From Dermatophilus congolensis (lineage in GTDB: Bacteria > Actinomycetota > Actinomycetes > Actinomycetales > Dermatophilaceae), in NCBI RefSeq assembly GCF_900447215.1, contig NZ_UFYA01000001.1, forward strand, positions 868,001 through 932,000: 64,000 bases of DNA, read 5' to 3'. Every line of letters begins with the position of its first letter. Within the stretch, counting starts at the first letter, position 1. The notes beneath the pieces were generated by a model. That model made no database searches. It was not told where the DNA came from and was given only the letters and a program-made list of their open reading frames with translations. Below are positions 1 through 7,732 of this stretch, one piece after another. A program made the position numbers and the translations under genes.

Positions 1-709
1 CGGCGACGCCACCGCACTCGAAGCCGCGATCGATGAGCACACCGTGGCCGTACTAGTAGAACCAATCCAAGGCGAGGGCGGCGTGATCATCCCACCAGCC
101 GACTTCCTCCCCACCGTGCGGCGCCTATGCACCGAACACCAAGTCTTGATGATCGCCGACGAAATCCAGTCAGGCCTAGGCCGCACCGGGCGCCTATTCG
201 CATGCGACCACGTAGACGTAGTGCCCGACATGTACCTGCTGGGTAAAGCACTCGGTGGTGGAATCCTGCCCGTTTCAGCAGTCGTGGCCGACCGAGACGT
301 GCTAGGTGTACTCACCCCCGGTTCGCACGGGTCAACCTTCGGCGGAAACCCATTCTCGGCAGCAGTGGGCCTAGCAGTGGTGCGCCTACTAGCAACCGGC
401 GAATTCCAGAACCGCGCCAGCGAACTAGAACCAGTGATGCGAGAAGGACTCGACAAGCTCGTTGGACACGGCGTGGAAAACTACCGACTCGTGGGCTTGT
501 GGGCCGGAGTCGACATCGACCCAGCCCTCATGACCGGTAAACAAGCCGCCAAACGTATGGCTCAAGAAGGCGTACTCGTCAAAGAAACCCACGGATCCAC
601 AATCAGGTTGGCTCCGCCGCTAGTTGTCACCGCCGAGGAAGTACGACTCATCACGGACACCCTGAAAAAGGTCCTCACCGACGCAGCAGTCACCTCCGAA
701 CAAAACTGA
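1..709 (+). CDS. rocD: Ornithine aminotransferase, 3' part (5' end outside window)
   Basis: PLP-dependent class-III aminotransferase that interconverts ornithine plus 2-oxoglutarate and glutamate semialdehyde, linking arginine and proline metabolism in the cytoplasm. The frame is open from base 2, so the gene starts upstream; about 235 residues are visible. The segment VLVEPIQGEGGV, the cofactor-pocket motif LMIADEIQSGLGRTG and the Schiff-base lysine in LLGKALGGG (codon at 245-247) are intact, as is STFGGNP, where the phosphate of PLP is held. The C-terminal small domain ends normally. Ornithine rather than acetylornithine aminotransferase is inferred from the overall wording of these motifs. 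It converges on the ThrE-like gene across a shared hairpin. Confidence 0.88.
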   Translation, partial: GDATALEAAIDEHTVAVLVEPIQGEGGVIIPPADFLPTVRRLCTEHQVLMIADEIQSGLGRTGRLFACDHVDVVPDMYLLGKALGGGILPVSAVVADRDVLGVLTPGSHGSTFGGNPFSAAVGLAVVRLLATGEFQNRASELEPVMREGLDKLVGHGVENYRLVGLWAGVDIDPALMTGKQAAKRMAQEGVLVKETHGSTIRLAPPLVVTAEEVRLITDTLKKVLTDAAVTSEQN

Positions 710-719
710 CCCCCAGCAA

Positions 720-748
720 GGCGGCCACCTCACTTCGCGGTGGCCGCC
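720..748. terminator. Bidirectional hairpin between convergent genes
   Basis: Arms GGCGGCCACC (720-729) and GGTGGCCGCC (739-748) pair perfectly over 10 bp with a 9-nt loop. The stop codon of the minus-strand gene lies in the loop. There is no T tract, as is common for actinobacterial terminators. Confidence 0.7.
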
Positions 749-2016
749 TGCGCTGGCCGGTGATCAAAAGTCCACGCCGGATCCGTACACAAACGCGCCA
801 ACCCCAACCCCGCACCAATAGAAATCAACAACAGCGCCACATGCGCTGTCTCACTGACACACTCGCTCATCGCACCCGCATTCAGGTGGTAAAGAGCCCG
901 GTACATCAACGTCCCCGGCACCATAATGATCGCCGCCGGCACTGAAACCGTAATCCGCGGAACCTGCCCCAACTGGGCAGCCACCGCCGCCAACAACCCA
1001 ATCACCAACCCAGCGGTGAAACACGCCGTCTGCGCAGGCACCGCGAAAAACACCAACACCATCCGAGTCAAGTTCGCTGCCGCACCAATCGCCCCAGCAA
1101 GAAACACGATACGTAACCGCGCATCGAACAACATCGCAAACGCAGCCACTCCAACAAAACCACCCACACCCCACAACAACACACTGGCCACTACCCCCAG
1201 TTCGTGCGGAGTCGGCACCGCTGGGGCCACACCCGTGATGGAAGCCAGAAACCACACCACACCCCCTGAAGTGACCACCACCGTCCCGGCATACAACAAT
1301 CGTCCTGCCCCAGCCAGAAGATCCTGGTGAGCAAGATCAAGCAACCCCGTGTACAGCGGAAAACCAGGAACCAGATAAAGCACAGCAGTCACTAACCCAG
1401 CCCCCGGCGTAATCCCCTCCGCCCCCGTCAACGCAGCTAACCCGGTCGCCACCGCAAGGAACACCAGACACGACACAGCTGAACACGCCCCCACCACCCC
1501 CAACGGCGCCACATGACGACGCGTCAACGCCATCCGAACAGCTTGCCCCACCCCTGCCGACCCGATCACAGCCACCGCATCCCACACCCCAAAACCGTTC
1601 AGTAACGCGAACGCGGCGCACCCCACCCCTGCAGCCGCAGAGCGGGGAAACATTCCCCACCGGCGCACACCGCGCTGCACAGCCGTGATCCGTGCATCCA
1701 CCTCCGCGGCCGTGACCCCTGGCCGTACTTGCGCCGCTACGCGCTCCAGCCCAGCGATCCGCCCCGCATCCACCCCCACGCTCGAAATCTCGCGCACCAC
1801 GGTACGGAATTCCTCACCTCGCCGCGCTGTCAACGCAATAAACGTTGTTGTGATGCTGGCGTCCAGATGCTCAATACCTAAAACCGCCGCCACTTGCCGC
1901 ATCGCTTGCCGCACGCGGTATGACCCTGTTCCTGCCGCAGCTAAATGACTGCCCAACCGCAACACGACCCGGACATCCTCACCGAGGGCATGCGCCGCAT
2001 TAACCGGTTCACCCAC
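730..2016 (-). CDS. ThrE-like threonine/serine exporter family membrane protein
   Basis: Integral membrane protein with the ThrE architecture: a soluble N-terminal part followed by about ten hydrophobic segments (DUF1212 then DUF3815-like halves). Family members export threonine and serine. The N-terminal half contains the typical GTGSYRVRQAM stretch and a glycine-rich membrane core. I place the start at a GTG at 2016 because GAGAGG lies 7 nt upstream. The frame is open to 2109, but those extra 31 codons are arginine-rich and look non-coding. The resulting protein is about 428 aa. It follows the YfcC-like gene on the same strand after roughly 190 bases and may be cotranscribed. Substrate is inferred from the family only. 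Confidence 0.8.
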   Translation of the reverse strand: MGEPVNAAHALGEDVRVVLRLGSHLAAAGTGSYRVRQAMRQVAAVLGIEHLDASITTTFIALTARRGEEFRTVVREISSVGVDAGRIAGLERVAAQVRPGVTAAEVDARITAVQRGVRRWGMFPRSAAAGVGCAAFALLNGFGVWDAVAVIGSAGVGQAVRMALTRRHVAPLGVVGACSAVSCLVFLAVATGLAALTGAEGITPGAGLVTAVLYLVPGFPLYTGLLDLAHQDLLAGAGRLLYAGTVVVTSGGVVWFLASITGVAPAVPTPHELGVVASVLLWGVGGFVGVAAFAMLFDARLRIVFLAGAIGAAANLTRMVLVFFAVPAQTACFTAGLVIGLLAAVAAQLGQVPRITVSVPAAIIMVPGTLMYRALYHLNAGAMSECVSETAHVALLLISIGAGLGLARLCTDPAWTFDHRPAQAATAK

Positions 2017-2203
2017 CGAAAAACCTCTCGCCGAAACTTTTCGCCACGGCTTGCACGACGCCCGCCGCTCTCGTGGCAGACCGCGACCTCTCAGACTGTG
2101 CACCCCCAACCTACGACGCGAAGTTGAGAGCTACCCAGACCAGCCCACCCCAACCACACGAGTCATTCCTCACCCAATGGGCGAATAGAGAAGCTGATTG
2201 CGT

Positions 2204-3772
2204 TTACGTGGTGAGGAGTACCTGGGTGATGAGCAGCAGCCCACCAAAACTGAGCACGAAAACAACCATTGGCCACACGAACCGCACCCAGTGTGAGAAC
2301 GAAATGTCAAGCATCTGCAAGGTGGCCATCACCAGCCCCGTTGGGGTGAGGAAAAGCATCGCGTACTGCCCCCACTGGTAGGCGCACACAATGATCCACC
2401 GGTCGATACCGACGGTGTCTCCCAGCGGCGCCATGATCGGCATCGCCAGCACTGCCAGCCCCGACGAAGAAGGCACCACAAACCCGAGAAAGAAAAACAC
2501 GAACAGCATCGCCACGATAAAAAGTGGCCCATTCATGCCATGCACCAAATTCGATGCGGCATCGAGCATCGTGTCAGAGATGAGCCCGTTGTTCATGACG
2601 AGGTTGATACCCCGGGCCAGCCCAATAATGAGTGACACCCCCACCAGGCTGGAAGCCCCCGCAGTAAAGCTGTCAACGAGTTGTTTTTCAGTGAGTCGGT
2701 GCGGGCCGGTAGCAGCCAGAAACATGATGCCGATCGTGATGGCTAAGAAAGACGCCGCCATCTCTGGGAACCACCAGCCGCCCACCATCACGCCCCACAC
2801 CATGAGCGGGAAAGGAACCACAAACAATACGAGAATGATTTTGCGGCGCCACTCAAAAACCACATGGCTACCGTCACCGGTTTCTAACTGCCAACGCGCC
2901 GCGAATTTTTCTCGGTCTGCGTACGTGTATGACGAGGTCGGGTCGGTTTTAATTTTGCGGGCGTACCACCATAGATAAGAAATCACAGCTACCGCACCAG
3001 CTGCGCATCCGAAAGCCCGCCACCAGATCCCCTCCGTGAATTGAGTTCCAGCGGCATTAGAGGCAATAACAACAGAGAACGGATTAATGGTAGAGAAAGT
3101 AGTTCCCATTGATCCAGCGAGAAAGATCGCGCCGACGCAGATGATGGCGTCATAGCCCATAGCGATAAAAATAGGTACGAGAATCGGGTAAAACGCGACA
3201 GCTTCTTCCTCAAGACCACACGACGTCCCACCCAACACCATCAAAACCGAAACTGTTGATACGAGAAGAAACTCACGCCCTTTGGTGCGTTGTGTGAGGG
3301 CGATCAGGCCAGCATCGAACGCTCCGGTTGCTTTCACTACGCCAATGAGACCACCGAGAATAAGGATGAACACGATGATGTCAGCTGCTTCGACGGTGCC
3401 ATTAACCATGCTGGTTGTGATATCGGCGAGACTGGCTGGTTTTTGTTCTAGCCGTTCATAGGTGTGAGGGATGGAAACAGGTTTAGTGATCTCGCCGTCG
3501 GTGAATTTACTGACGTCAATTTTCACACCGAGCTTGTCAAGAGAGTTTTGGGTAGCAGGCAGGGATGTTTTTTGCCCTTGGGGTGAAGTGACAGCCAATG
3601 ATTGGGATGGCTGATCGTATGTGAGCTTGGCGTAGGAGCCGGCGGGAACGATCCAGGTAGCAGCGACAGCCAAAAGCGTGAGCAGGAAAAGAATTGTGAA
3701 GGCAGATGGGAAAGACCATCGGCGCCCAGGCTTTGTGGTGGTCTGCGTGTCGTCTACTGCTGGGCTTGTCAT
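2204..3772 (-). CDS. YfcC-family (DcuC-like) amino-acid/organic-anion transporter
   Basis: A 522-aa inner-membrane transporter with about 12 hydrophobic segments. Typical YfcC/DcuC features are the N-terminal membrane segment followed by an extracytoplasmic loop (about residues 45-110), the stretch GGTSCGLEEEAVAFYPI, and the C-terminal FVVPSSSGLAVLAMPIMAPL motif. Relatives carry basic amino acids or C4-dicarboxylates. The ornithine aminotransferase 1.5 kb away makes an arginine/ornithine-type substrate attractive, but this is inference. The ATG at 3772 is preceded by GGGAG, a convincing ribosome-binding site. The upstream 369 bases are the likely promoter region, divergent from a small membrane-protein gene. 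Confidence 0.82.
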   Translation of the reverse strand: MTSPAVDDTQTTTKPGRRWSFPSAFTILFLLTLLAVAATWIVPAGSYAKLTYDQPSQSLAVTSPQGQKTSLPATQNSLDKLGVKIDVSKFTDGEITKPVSIPHTYERLEQKPASLADITTSMVNGTVEAADIIVFILILGGLIGVVKATGAFDAGLIALTQRTKGREFLLVSTVSVLMVLGGTSCGLEEEAVAFYPILVPIFIAMGYDAIICVGAIFLAGSMGTTFSTINPFSVVIASNAAGTQFTEGIWWRAFGCAAGAVAVISYLWWYARKIKTDPTSSYTYADREKFAARWQLETGDGSHVVFEWRRKIILVLFVVPFPLMVWGVMVGGWWFPEMAASFLAITIGIMFLAATGPHRLTEKQLVDSFTAGASSLVGVSLIIGLARGINLVMNNGLISDTMLDAASNLVHGMNGPLFIVAMLFVFFFLGFVVPSSSGLAVLAMPIMAPLGDTVGIDRWIIVCAYQWGQYAMLFLTPTGLVMATLQMLDISFSHWVRFVWPMVVFVLSFGGLLLITQVLLTT

Positions 3773-4141
3773 CCTCGATCTCCCTACGTCGCACCCAAAG
3801 TTGCTACAGCCAGACTCAGCTTAGAGTGATCAAGAAGACCATGACAGGGAAATGTTGTGAGCGACATAGAATTCCAAGCTGTGTGTCGTTCTGGATGCGT
3901 TTTGTTGTTAGGGGTTCCGTGCGGGGTTGCTGGGCTTTTGTGTAGTGAAGTGGCGTATTACCTGACGGATTGGTTGAGCGGCATGGCTAGCCAGTTTGAG
4001 GTGTGGGGAGCGAAAGATTGAGTTACCCCTGTGGTGGTGCTGTATATGCTGGCAAGTCCTTTGGAATCTCTTGTGGCACAAGATGATTAGCTTCTAGTAA
4101 TATTACTTTTAGGGAAAAAATTACCAACAAGGAAAAGTTGT
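3773..4141. other. Gene-free divergent intergenic region
   Basis: Bases 3773-4141 separate the divergent YfcC-like gene and the small membrane protein. No credible ORF is present. The right end (about 4080-4140) is unusually AT-rich and contains the 12-nt palindrome AGTAATATTACT at 4096-4107. It ends in AAGGAAAAG, which serves as ribosome-binding site for the gene at 4142. Promoters for both genes should lie here but I could not place them with confidence. Confidence 0.5.
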
Positions 4142-4411
4142 GTGGAAATATTATTAGTTAATGTAGGTCTTCTATCTGCGCTTTTTATTCAATATTGCAT
4201 CGGCAGGTTTTTGCCTGCCTTGCTTATATGGATTCTTCCTGCAACTTGTTTTGCCTGGGTTCTGTGGGCTCTTACACAGATTGCAGAGCCAACTTTATTC
4301 AACTACCTGGCACTAGTAGGCGGACCTCTTCTAGCTAGTTCTACAGGGCTTAAAGGCGTAAAGGCACGGAAAAAACAACCGACCTGCAGCGTCGCGGCTA
4401 TCGAGAACTGA
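4142..4411 (+). CDS. Hypothetical small membrane protein (89 aa)
   Basis: I do not recognise a family. The product is 89 aa with hydrophobic segments at roughly residues 3-18, 22-43 and 50-66 and a short basic, cysteine-containing tail, so it should be an inner-membrane protein with a cytosolic C-terminus. GTG start with AAGGAAAAG about 5 nt upstream. Codon use is AT-richer than the neighbours (many TTA/CTT/ATT), as in the convergent CPBP protease gene next to it, with which it shares a terminator. The pairing of a tiny membrane protein with a CPBP protease recalls peptide/immunity arrangements, but nothing in the sequence proves this. Confidence 0.55.
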   Translation: MEILLVNVGLLSALFIQYCIGRFLPALLIWILPATCFAWVLWALTQIAEPTLFNYLALVGGPLLASSTGLKGVKARKKQPTCSVAAIEN

Positions 4412-4413
4412 AA

Positions 4414-4458
4414 AGTGCGGCTCTCCTTCCCAGGGTAAGGGTAGGGGAGAGCCGCACT
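4414..4458. terminator. 13-bp perfect hairpin, bidirectional terminator
   Basis: AGTGCGGCTCTCC (4414-4426) pairs perfectly with GGAGAGCCGCACT (4446-4458). On the minus strand the stem is followed by TTTT, making a classic intrinsic terminator for the CPBP gene. It probably also stops plus-strand transcription from the small membrane-protein gene. Confidence 0.8.
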
Positions 4459-4484
4459 CGTGATAACTAATACACCTACCTAAA

Positions 4485-5366
4485 TCAGGGGATAGCAGGG
4501 GTGGCATATGGCTCATGCGCCCGGTTGGCCACATCAGTGCTACGAGTTAAACGCAGCAAAATAACAACAGCCAACACGTTCATGGCGACAGAAACCAACG
4601 TGCCAACAAAAGACCCCGTTGTCGATTCAGTAACAACGCTCGCGCTGGCCGTTCCAGCTAAACCAGAGCCGATACCAACAATCATGTTGTTCACCGTGTG
4701 TAGTGCCACCGCCGCTTCCAAACCACCCGTACGCCACGTGAGATAAACGCAAGCAATCGCTGTTCCCCCAAGATCAACCAAAATCCAGAAATCTGTTGCT
4801 CCATGAGCTACGGCGAAAGTAACCGTGCTCACTGCTCCTGCAATAAACAAAGCCACCCGCGGATCCTTGAACCAAGAACCAACATTTTGCATCATCCACC
4901 CACGGAAGAAATACTCCTCGCCAGCTGCCTGAAGAGGCGTGATAAAAATCGCGATAAAAATAATTCCCAACAAATTCGGTTCAGGGTGGCTGCCCTCAGG
5001 GGCAGTTAAAAACTGCTCTACACCGATATAGACAACCCAAACCGGGAGGAGGGTAACAACGCAACGCAATGCCCACCTCCAACGGAACCGCCCGGCAACT
5101 GAATGAACCAAAGCAGCGCATCCCTTGTTTCCAAACCGTACGGAAATCAGAACACAAGGAATAAGTGCCGCAAGGACCAGATCAAATGAAATCATAGAGA
5201 AAAATGTGATCTCATTTGACCCGGGTTCCCATGTCTTCAGCTGTCTTTGAAGGCCCTCTGGTCCACCAGAAATCAACGCCAAAAGAAGAGAAAAAAGATA
5301 AGAGCGACAAAGCTTATAGTGATGGTTACTGTGATGATTGAAAAAGATACTAACGGTCGCCACCAC
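4485..5366 (-). CDS. CPBP-family intramembrane metalloprotease (CAAX protease/Abi)
   Basis: Polytopic membrane protein of the CPBP (Rce1/Abi) family. The catalytic motifs are intact: EEYFFR (E150, E151, R155), FAVAH (F184, H188) and HTVNN (H223, N227), the residues expected to bind the catalytic metal. Bacterial members serve in bacteriocin self-immunity, peptide maturation or regulation. The frame opens at a GTG at 5366; an ATG at residue 58 (position 5195) is an alternative start giving about 236 aa, nearer the core family length. The gene is AT-richer than its surroundings, suggesting recent acquisition. No partner peptide with a leader was found beyond the small membrane protein converging on it. 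Confidence 0.8.
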   Translation of the reverse strand: MVATVSIFFNHHSNHHYKLCRSYLFSLLLALISGGPEGLQRQLKTWEPGSNEITFFSMISFDLVLAALIPCVLISVRFGNKGCAALVHSVAGRFRWRWALRCVVTLLPVWVVYIGVEQFLTAPEGSHPEPNLLGIIFIAIFITPLQAAGEEYFFRGWMMQNVGSWFKDPRVALFIAGAVSTVTFAVAHGATDFWILVDLGGTAIACVYLTWRTGGLEAAVALHTVNNMIVGIGSGLAGTASASVVTESTTGSFVGTLVSVAMNVLAVVILLRLTRSTDVANRAHEPYATPAIP

Positions 5367-5838
5367 TTATGGTTAGAGATATTCAATAAATGTTGATACT
5401 CCGCCCCAACGGGCGGGAGACGGTGAAGATCACCCTGCGGGACGCGGCCAGCGTTGACAGGTGAAGAAACACACGCACTGGACTGTGACGCAGAAGGCGT
5501 CGATGACTGCTTTCCATCTCTTAAGAATGCCTACCCACCAGACTGTTCTACGCTGGTCAAACCCAGTTTTTCACTCTCCGCTGATCATGAGATCCACCAC
5601 GTGTCAAAACCATCTCCAGCCAGCCATGGCACTTACCCCACACAAACGAATCAGCAAGCAAGTTCCACAGTCACTCCCCAGAAAAAATGCCCACAGAATT
5701 CCACGAAAGAAAAGTTTTACCCAACGAAGCAAAACACGAACAGCCCGTGAAAACGTGCACGCATTTTTCACACACTTCTCCGACCAACCCGGGGGAGTAG
5801 CAGCAATATGAGAAATACAGCAGTCCCCTATGATGATC
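5367..5838. other. Gene-free region, possible coding remnant at the left
   Basis: No convincing gene lies between the CPBP start and the riboswitch. Bases 5402-5463 read in one plus frame as a GC-rich, coding-like 20-codon stretch (RPNGRETVKITLRDAASVDR) ending in TGA. It differs sharply in composition from the AT-rich DNA on its left and could be the tail of a lost gene. The rest (5470-5820) is A/C-rich with only implausible ORFs. Confidence 0.4.
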
Positions 5839-5947
5839 CGGATCGGTGACCACCCCAAGGCGGTCTGCAGGAACCCGGTGCGAACCCGGGGCTGACGCGC
5901 AACGGTATGGCGGACCACCCCGACCGAGCCCGATACTGTCCGATCTG
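5839..5947 (+). promoter_or_regulatory. Cobalamin (B12) riboswitch upstream of the FhuF-like gene
   Basis: Conserved cobalamin-aptamer elements occur in the right order: GGTGACC (5845-5851), the core GGAACCCGGTGCGAACCCGG (5870-5889), GCTGACGCGCAACGGTA (5891-5907), and a B12-box-like GAGCCCGATACTGTCCG (5926-5942). CGGATCGG (5839-5846) pairs with CCGATCTG (5940-5947), closing P1 with one G-U. The aptamer ends 45 nt before the GTG start of the next gene, close enough to control translation initiation. Recognition is by motif memory, not a covariance-model search. Confidence 0.82.
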
Positions 5948-5991
5948 TTTGTAGTTCCGCGCGATACAACGGACAACGAAGAGGACAAAGA

Positions 5992-6783
5992 GTGCCGCAC
6001 ACTCCCGTGAAAACCGCACCCAACACAGCCGAGACCACCCTCACCCATCTCCTGCAAAAAGCTGGGCACACTAACCCCGCCTGGACCTGGGGAGAATCCG
6101 TGAACGTCGCCTGCACACCCTCGCCAGAAACAGAGGCCCGCTCAGCAACCAGCATGACCGATCCGGATGTGGCACGAACCGTTATCGAAGAACACGCAGC
6201 TTCACGCGGTATTCCCCCCAACCGTCATGCCGCCTCTCTTGTTTTCCAGCGTTACTGCCACCGCTGGTGCGCAATCACTTCGTGGGCATGGGCACTAACC
6301 GGCTGCGTCCTAGACGTATCCGCAGAACGCTGCGCAACAACATTCGACAACGGCTCACCCGTAGCAATCTGGATTGGCCACCTACAAGGCGCAGAAACAG
6401 ACAGCACAACGCTAGTCGATGTTGTTTTCGAACAGCACCTCATGCCCATCGCCTACACGTTCCGCGATGTCGCCCGGTTCTCGATAGCAAACGCCCGCGG
6501 AAACGCTGCCGCCTCACTCGCTGCCGGATTCCGGTTCGCCTCAACAACCCTTCCCGCTGAAAAAGTGCTCGACCTAGCCGAATCGGTGTTCACCCACCCC
6601 GCACTCCAACGCTCCGGGACCTTCCGGGTAATCAACGACAGCCTTAACAGTCGGGTGTTCTTCGACCGGAACACGTGCTGCCACTGGGACACCGTCCCCG
6701 ACGGACAGCTGTGTTCATGGTGCTCCAAACGAACGCACGAAGACCGGACCGCGCAATTCACTGAAGCTCTCGCTGCGCAATAG
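5992..6783 (+). CDS. FhuF-like (2Fe-2S) ferric/cob(III)alamin reductase candidate
   Basis: A 263-aa protein whose C-terminus carries the FhuF iron-sulfur signature: two adjacent cysteines, ten residues, then C-x2-C (C229, C230, C241, C244). FhuF proteins reduce ferric siderophores in the cytoplasm and bind a [2Fe-2S] cluster. The N-terminal about 200 residues match the FhuF fold only weakly by eye. Start GTG with GAGGAC 5-6 nt upstream. The gene sits directly behind a cobalamin riboswitch, so expression should fall when B12 is abundant. From this I infer a role in B12 uptake or in reducing incoming cob(III)alamin rather than siderophore iron. No siderophore or B12 ABC permease genes are adjacent. 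Confidence 0.75.
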   Translation: MPHTPVKTAPNTAETTLTHLLQKAGHTNPAWTWGESVNVACTPSPETEARSATSMTDPDVARTVIEEHAASRGIPPNRHAASLVFQRYCHRWCAITSWAWALTGCVLDVSAERCATTFDNGSPVAIWIGHLQGAETDSTTLVDVVFEQHLMPIAYTFRDVARFSIANARGNAAASLAAGFRFASTTLPAEKVLDLAESVFTHPALQRSGTFRVINDSLNSRVFFDRNTCCHWDTVPDGQLCSWCSKRTHEDRTAQFTEALAAQ

Positions 6784-6838
6784 CGCCCCCATAGCCTCTG
6801 CAGATCACCAGCGCTGCGCAATGCGCGCAATCAACACC

Positions 6839-7519
6839 TCAGGCACAAAGAGCGGCGAAGATGTCGGGAGCTGACCCCTCTGCAACTACCCGACCATGCG
6901 AGAGCACAACACCTCGGTCGGCGAACGCTTCAGCTTCAGAGAAGTCCGCTGCGGACGTGACGATCGCGGCGCCACAATCACGCAGCTCACAGAAAAACTG
7001 CCACATGTCACTGCAATCCTCGGAAGCTAAGCCACTGGTGGGCTCATCAAAAATAAGCAGGCTAGGGCGGCCGATACACGCCAGCGCTACGGCAAGGCGT
7101 CGCCGCCATTGCCCCGCAAGTTCCTCCACTGGGCAGTTTCGGTAGGGGCTTAGCCCCAACCGGTCGACGATCGTGGCTACCGATCCTGGGTCGCGGTAGA
7201 GAGCTTCAGCTGAGCGGATAACCTCTCGTACTTTCAGCCCTGTAGGTAGGCGTGATTTTTGTTGCTGTATTCCTACGTGGAGCCGAGCTTTGAAAGAAGT
7301 AGCGGGGATGTTGCCGTGGACGAGTGCTTGGCCGCAGTCTGGGCTGCGTAGTCCGGCCAGGATTTCCATAGTGGTTGTTTTGCCGGCACCGTTGGGGCCT
7401 ACGAGCGTCAGGATTTCCCCTGGTGTCACATGCAGAGACAGATCATCGACTGCGATGACAGAGCCGTAAGTTTTGCGGATCGAGCGAAGCTCGCCGGCAG
7501 CTGTGGTGTTCGCTCTCAT
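6839..7519 (-). CDS. Orphan ABC transporter ATP-binding protein, degenerate motifs
   Basis: A 226-aa ABC ATPase of the drug/antibiotic-exporter type (DrrA/CcmA-like). Walker A (GPNGAGKT, 41-48) and Walker B (LLIFDEPT, 154-161) are perfect. The signature motif reads LAGQWRRR (134-141) instead of LSGGQ-x-RR. The switch histidine expected near residue 190 is replaced (VTSAADFSEAE where family members have TTH). No permease gene lies on either side. It may act with a distant permease, be regulatory, or be decaying. The gene is convergent with the FhuF-like gene and divergent from the amino-acid permease. Confidence 0.8.
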   Translation of the reverse strand: MRANTTAAGELRSIRKTYGSVIAVDDLSLHVTPGEILTLVGPNGAGKTTTMEILAGLRSPDCGQALVHGNIPATSFKARLHVGIQQQKSRLPTGLKVREVIRSAEALYRDPGSVATIVDRLGLSPYRNCPVEELAGQWRRRLAVALACIGRPSLLIFDEPTSGLASEDCSDMWQFFCELRDCGAAIVTSAADFSEAEAFADRGVVLSHGRVVAEGSAPDIFAALCA

Positions 7520-7732
7520 TTGCTCAGATTGACAGCAGTGTTGTTGAGCAGCAACTTCCCACGTCGTCTCGTGGTGGAGGCGCCTGTTAATGGTTGGTCA
7601 CATTAGGGGGTGTCTGTGCGTGTTTGTGCAGCAGGAACCCACACCGTGTCCCGTTTGGTTTGCGTGTCCACCGTGCTGCGAGGCGTCTACGCTGCCCTTT
7701 AACGCATTCTCTTGCAGCAAAGGATTTCGCAC

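Noticed and set aside
4096-4107. TAATATTAC inside a palindrome, identical to a rolling-circle nick site of plant viruses
   Set aside because: No replication protein or origin context; a chance AT-rich palindrome near a promoter.
5461-5811. A 116-codon plus-strand ORF before the riboswitch
   Set aside because: No ribosome-binding site, low-complexity basic composition and no recognisable motif.
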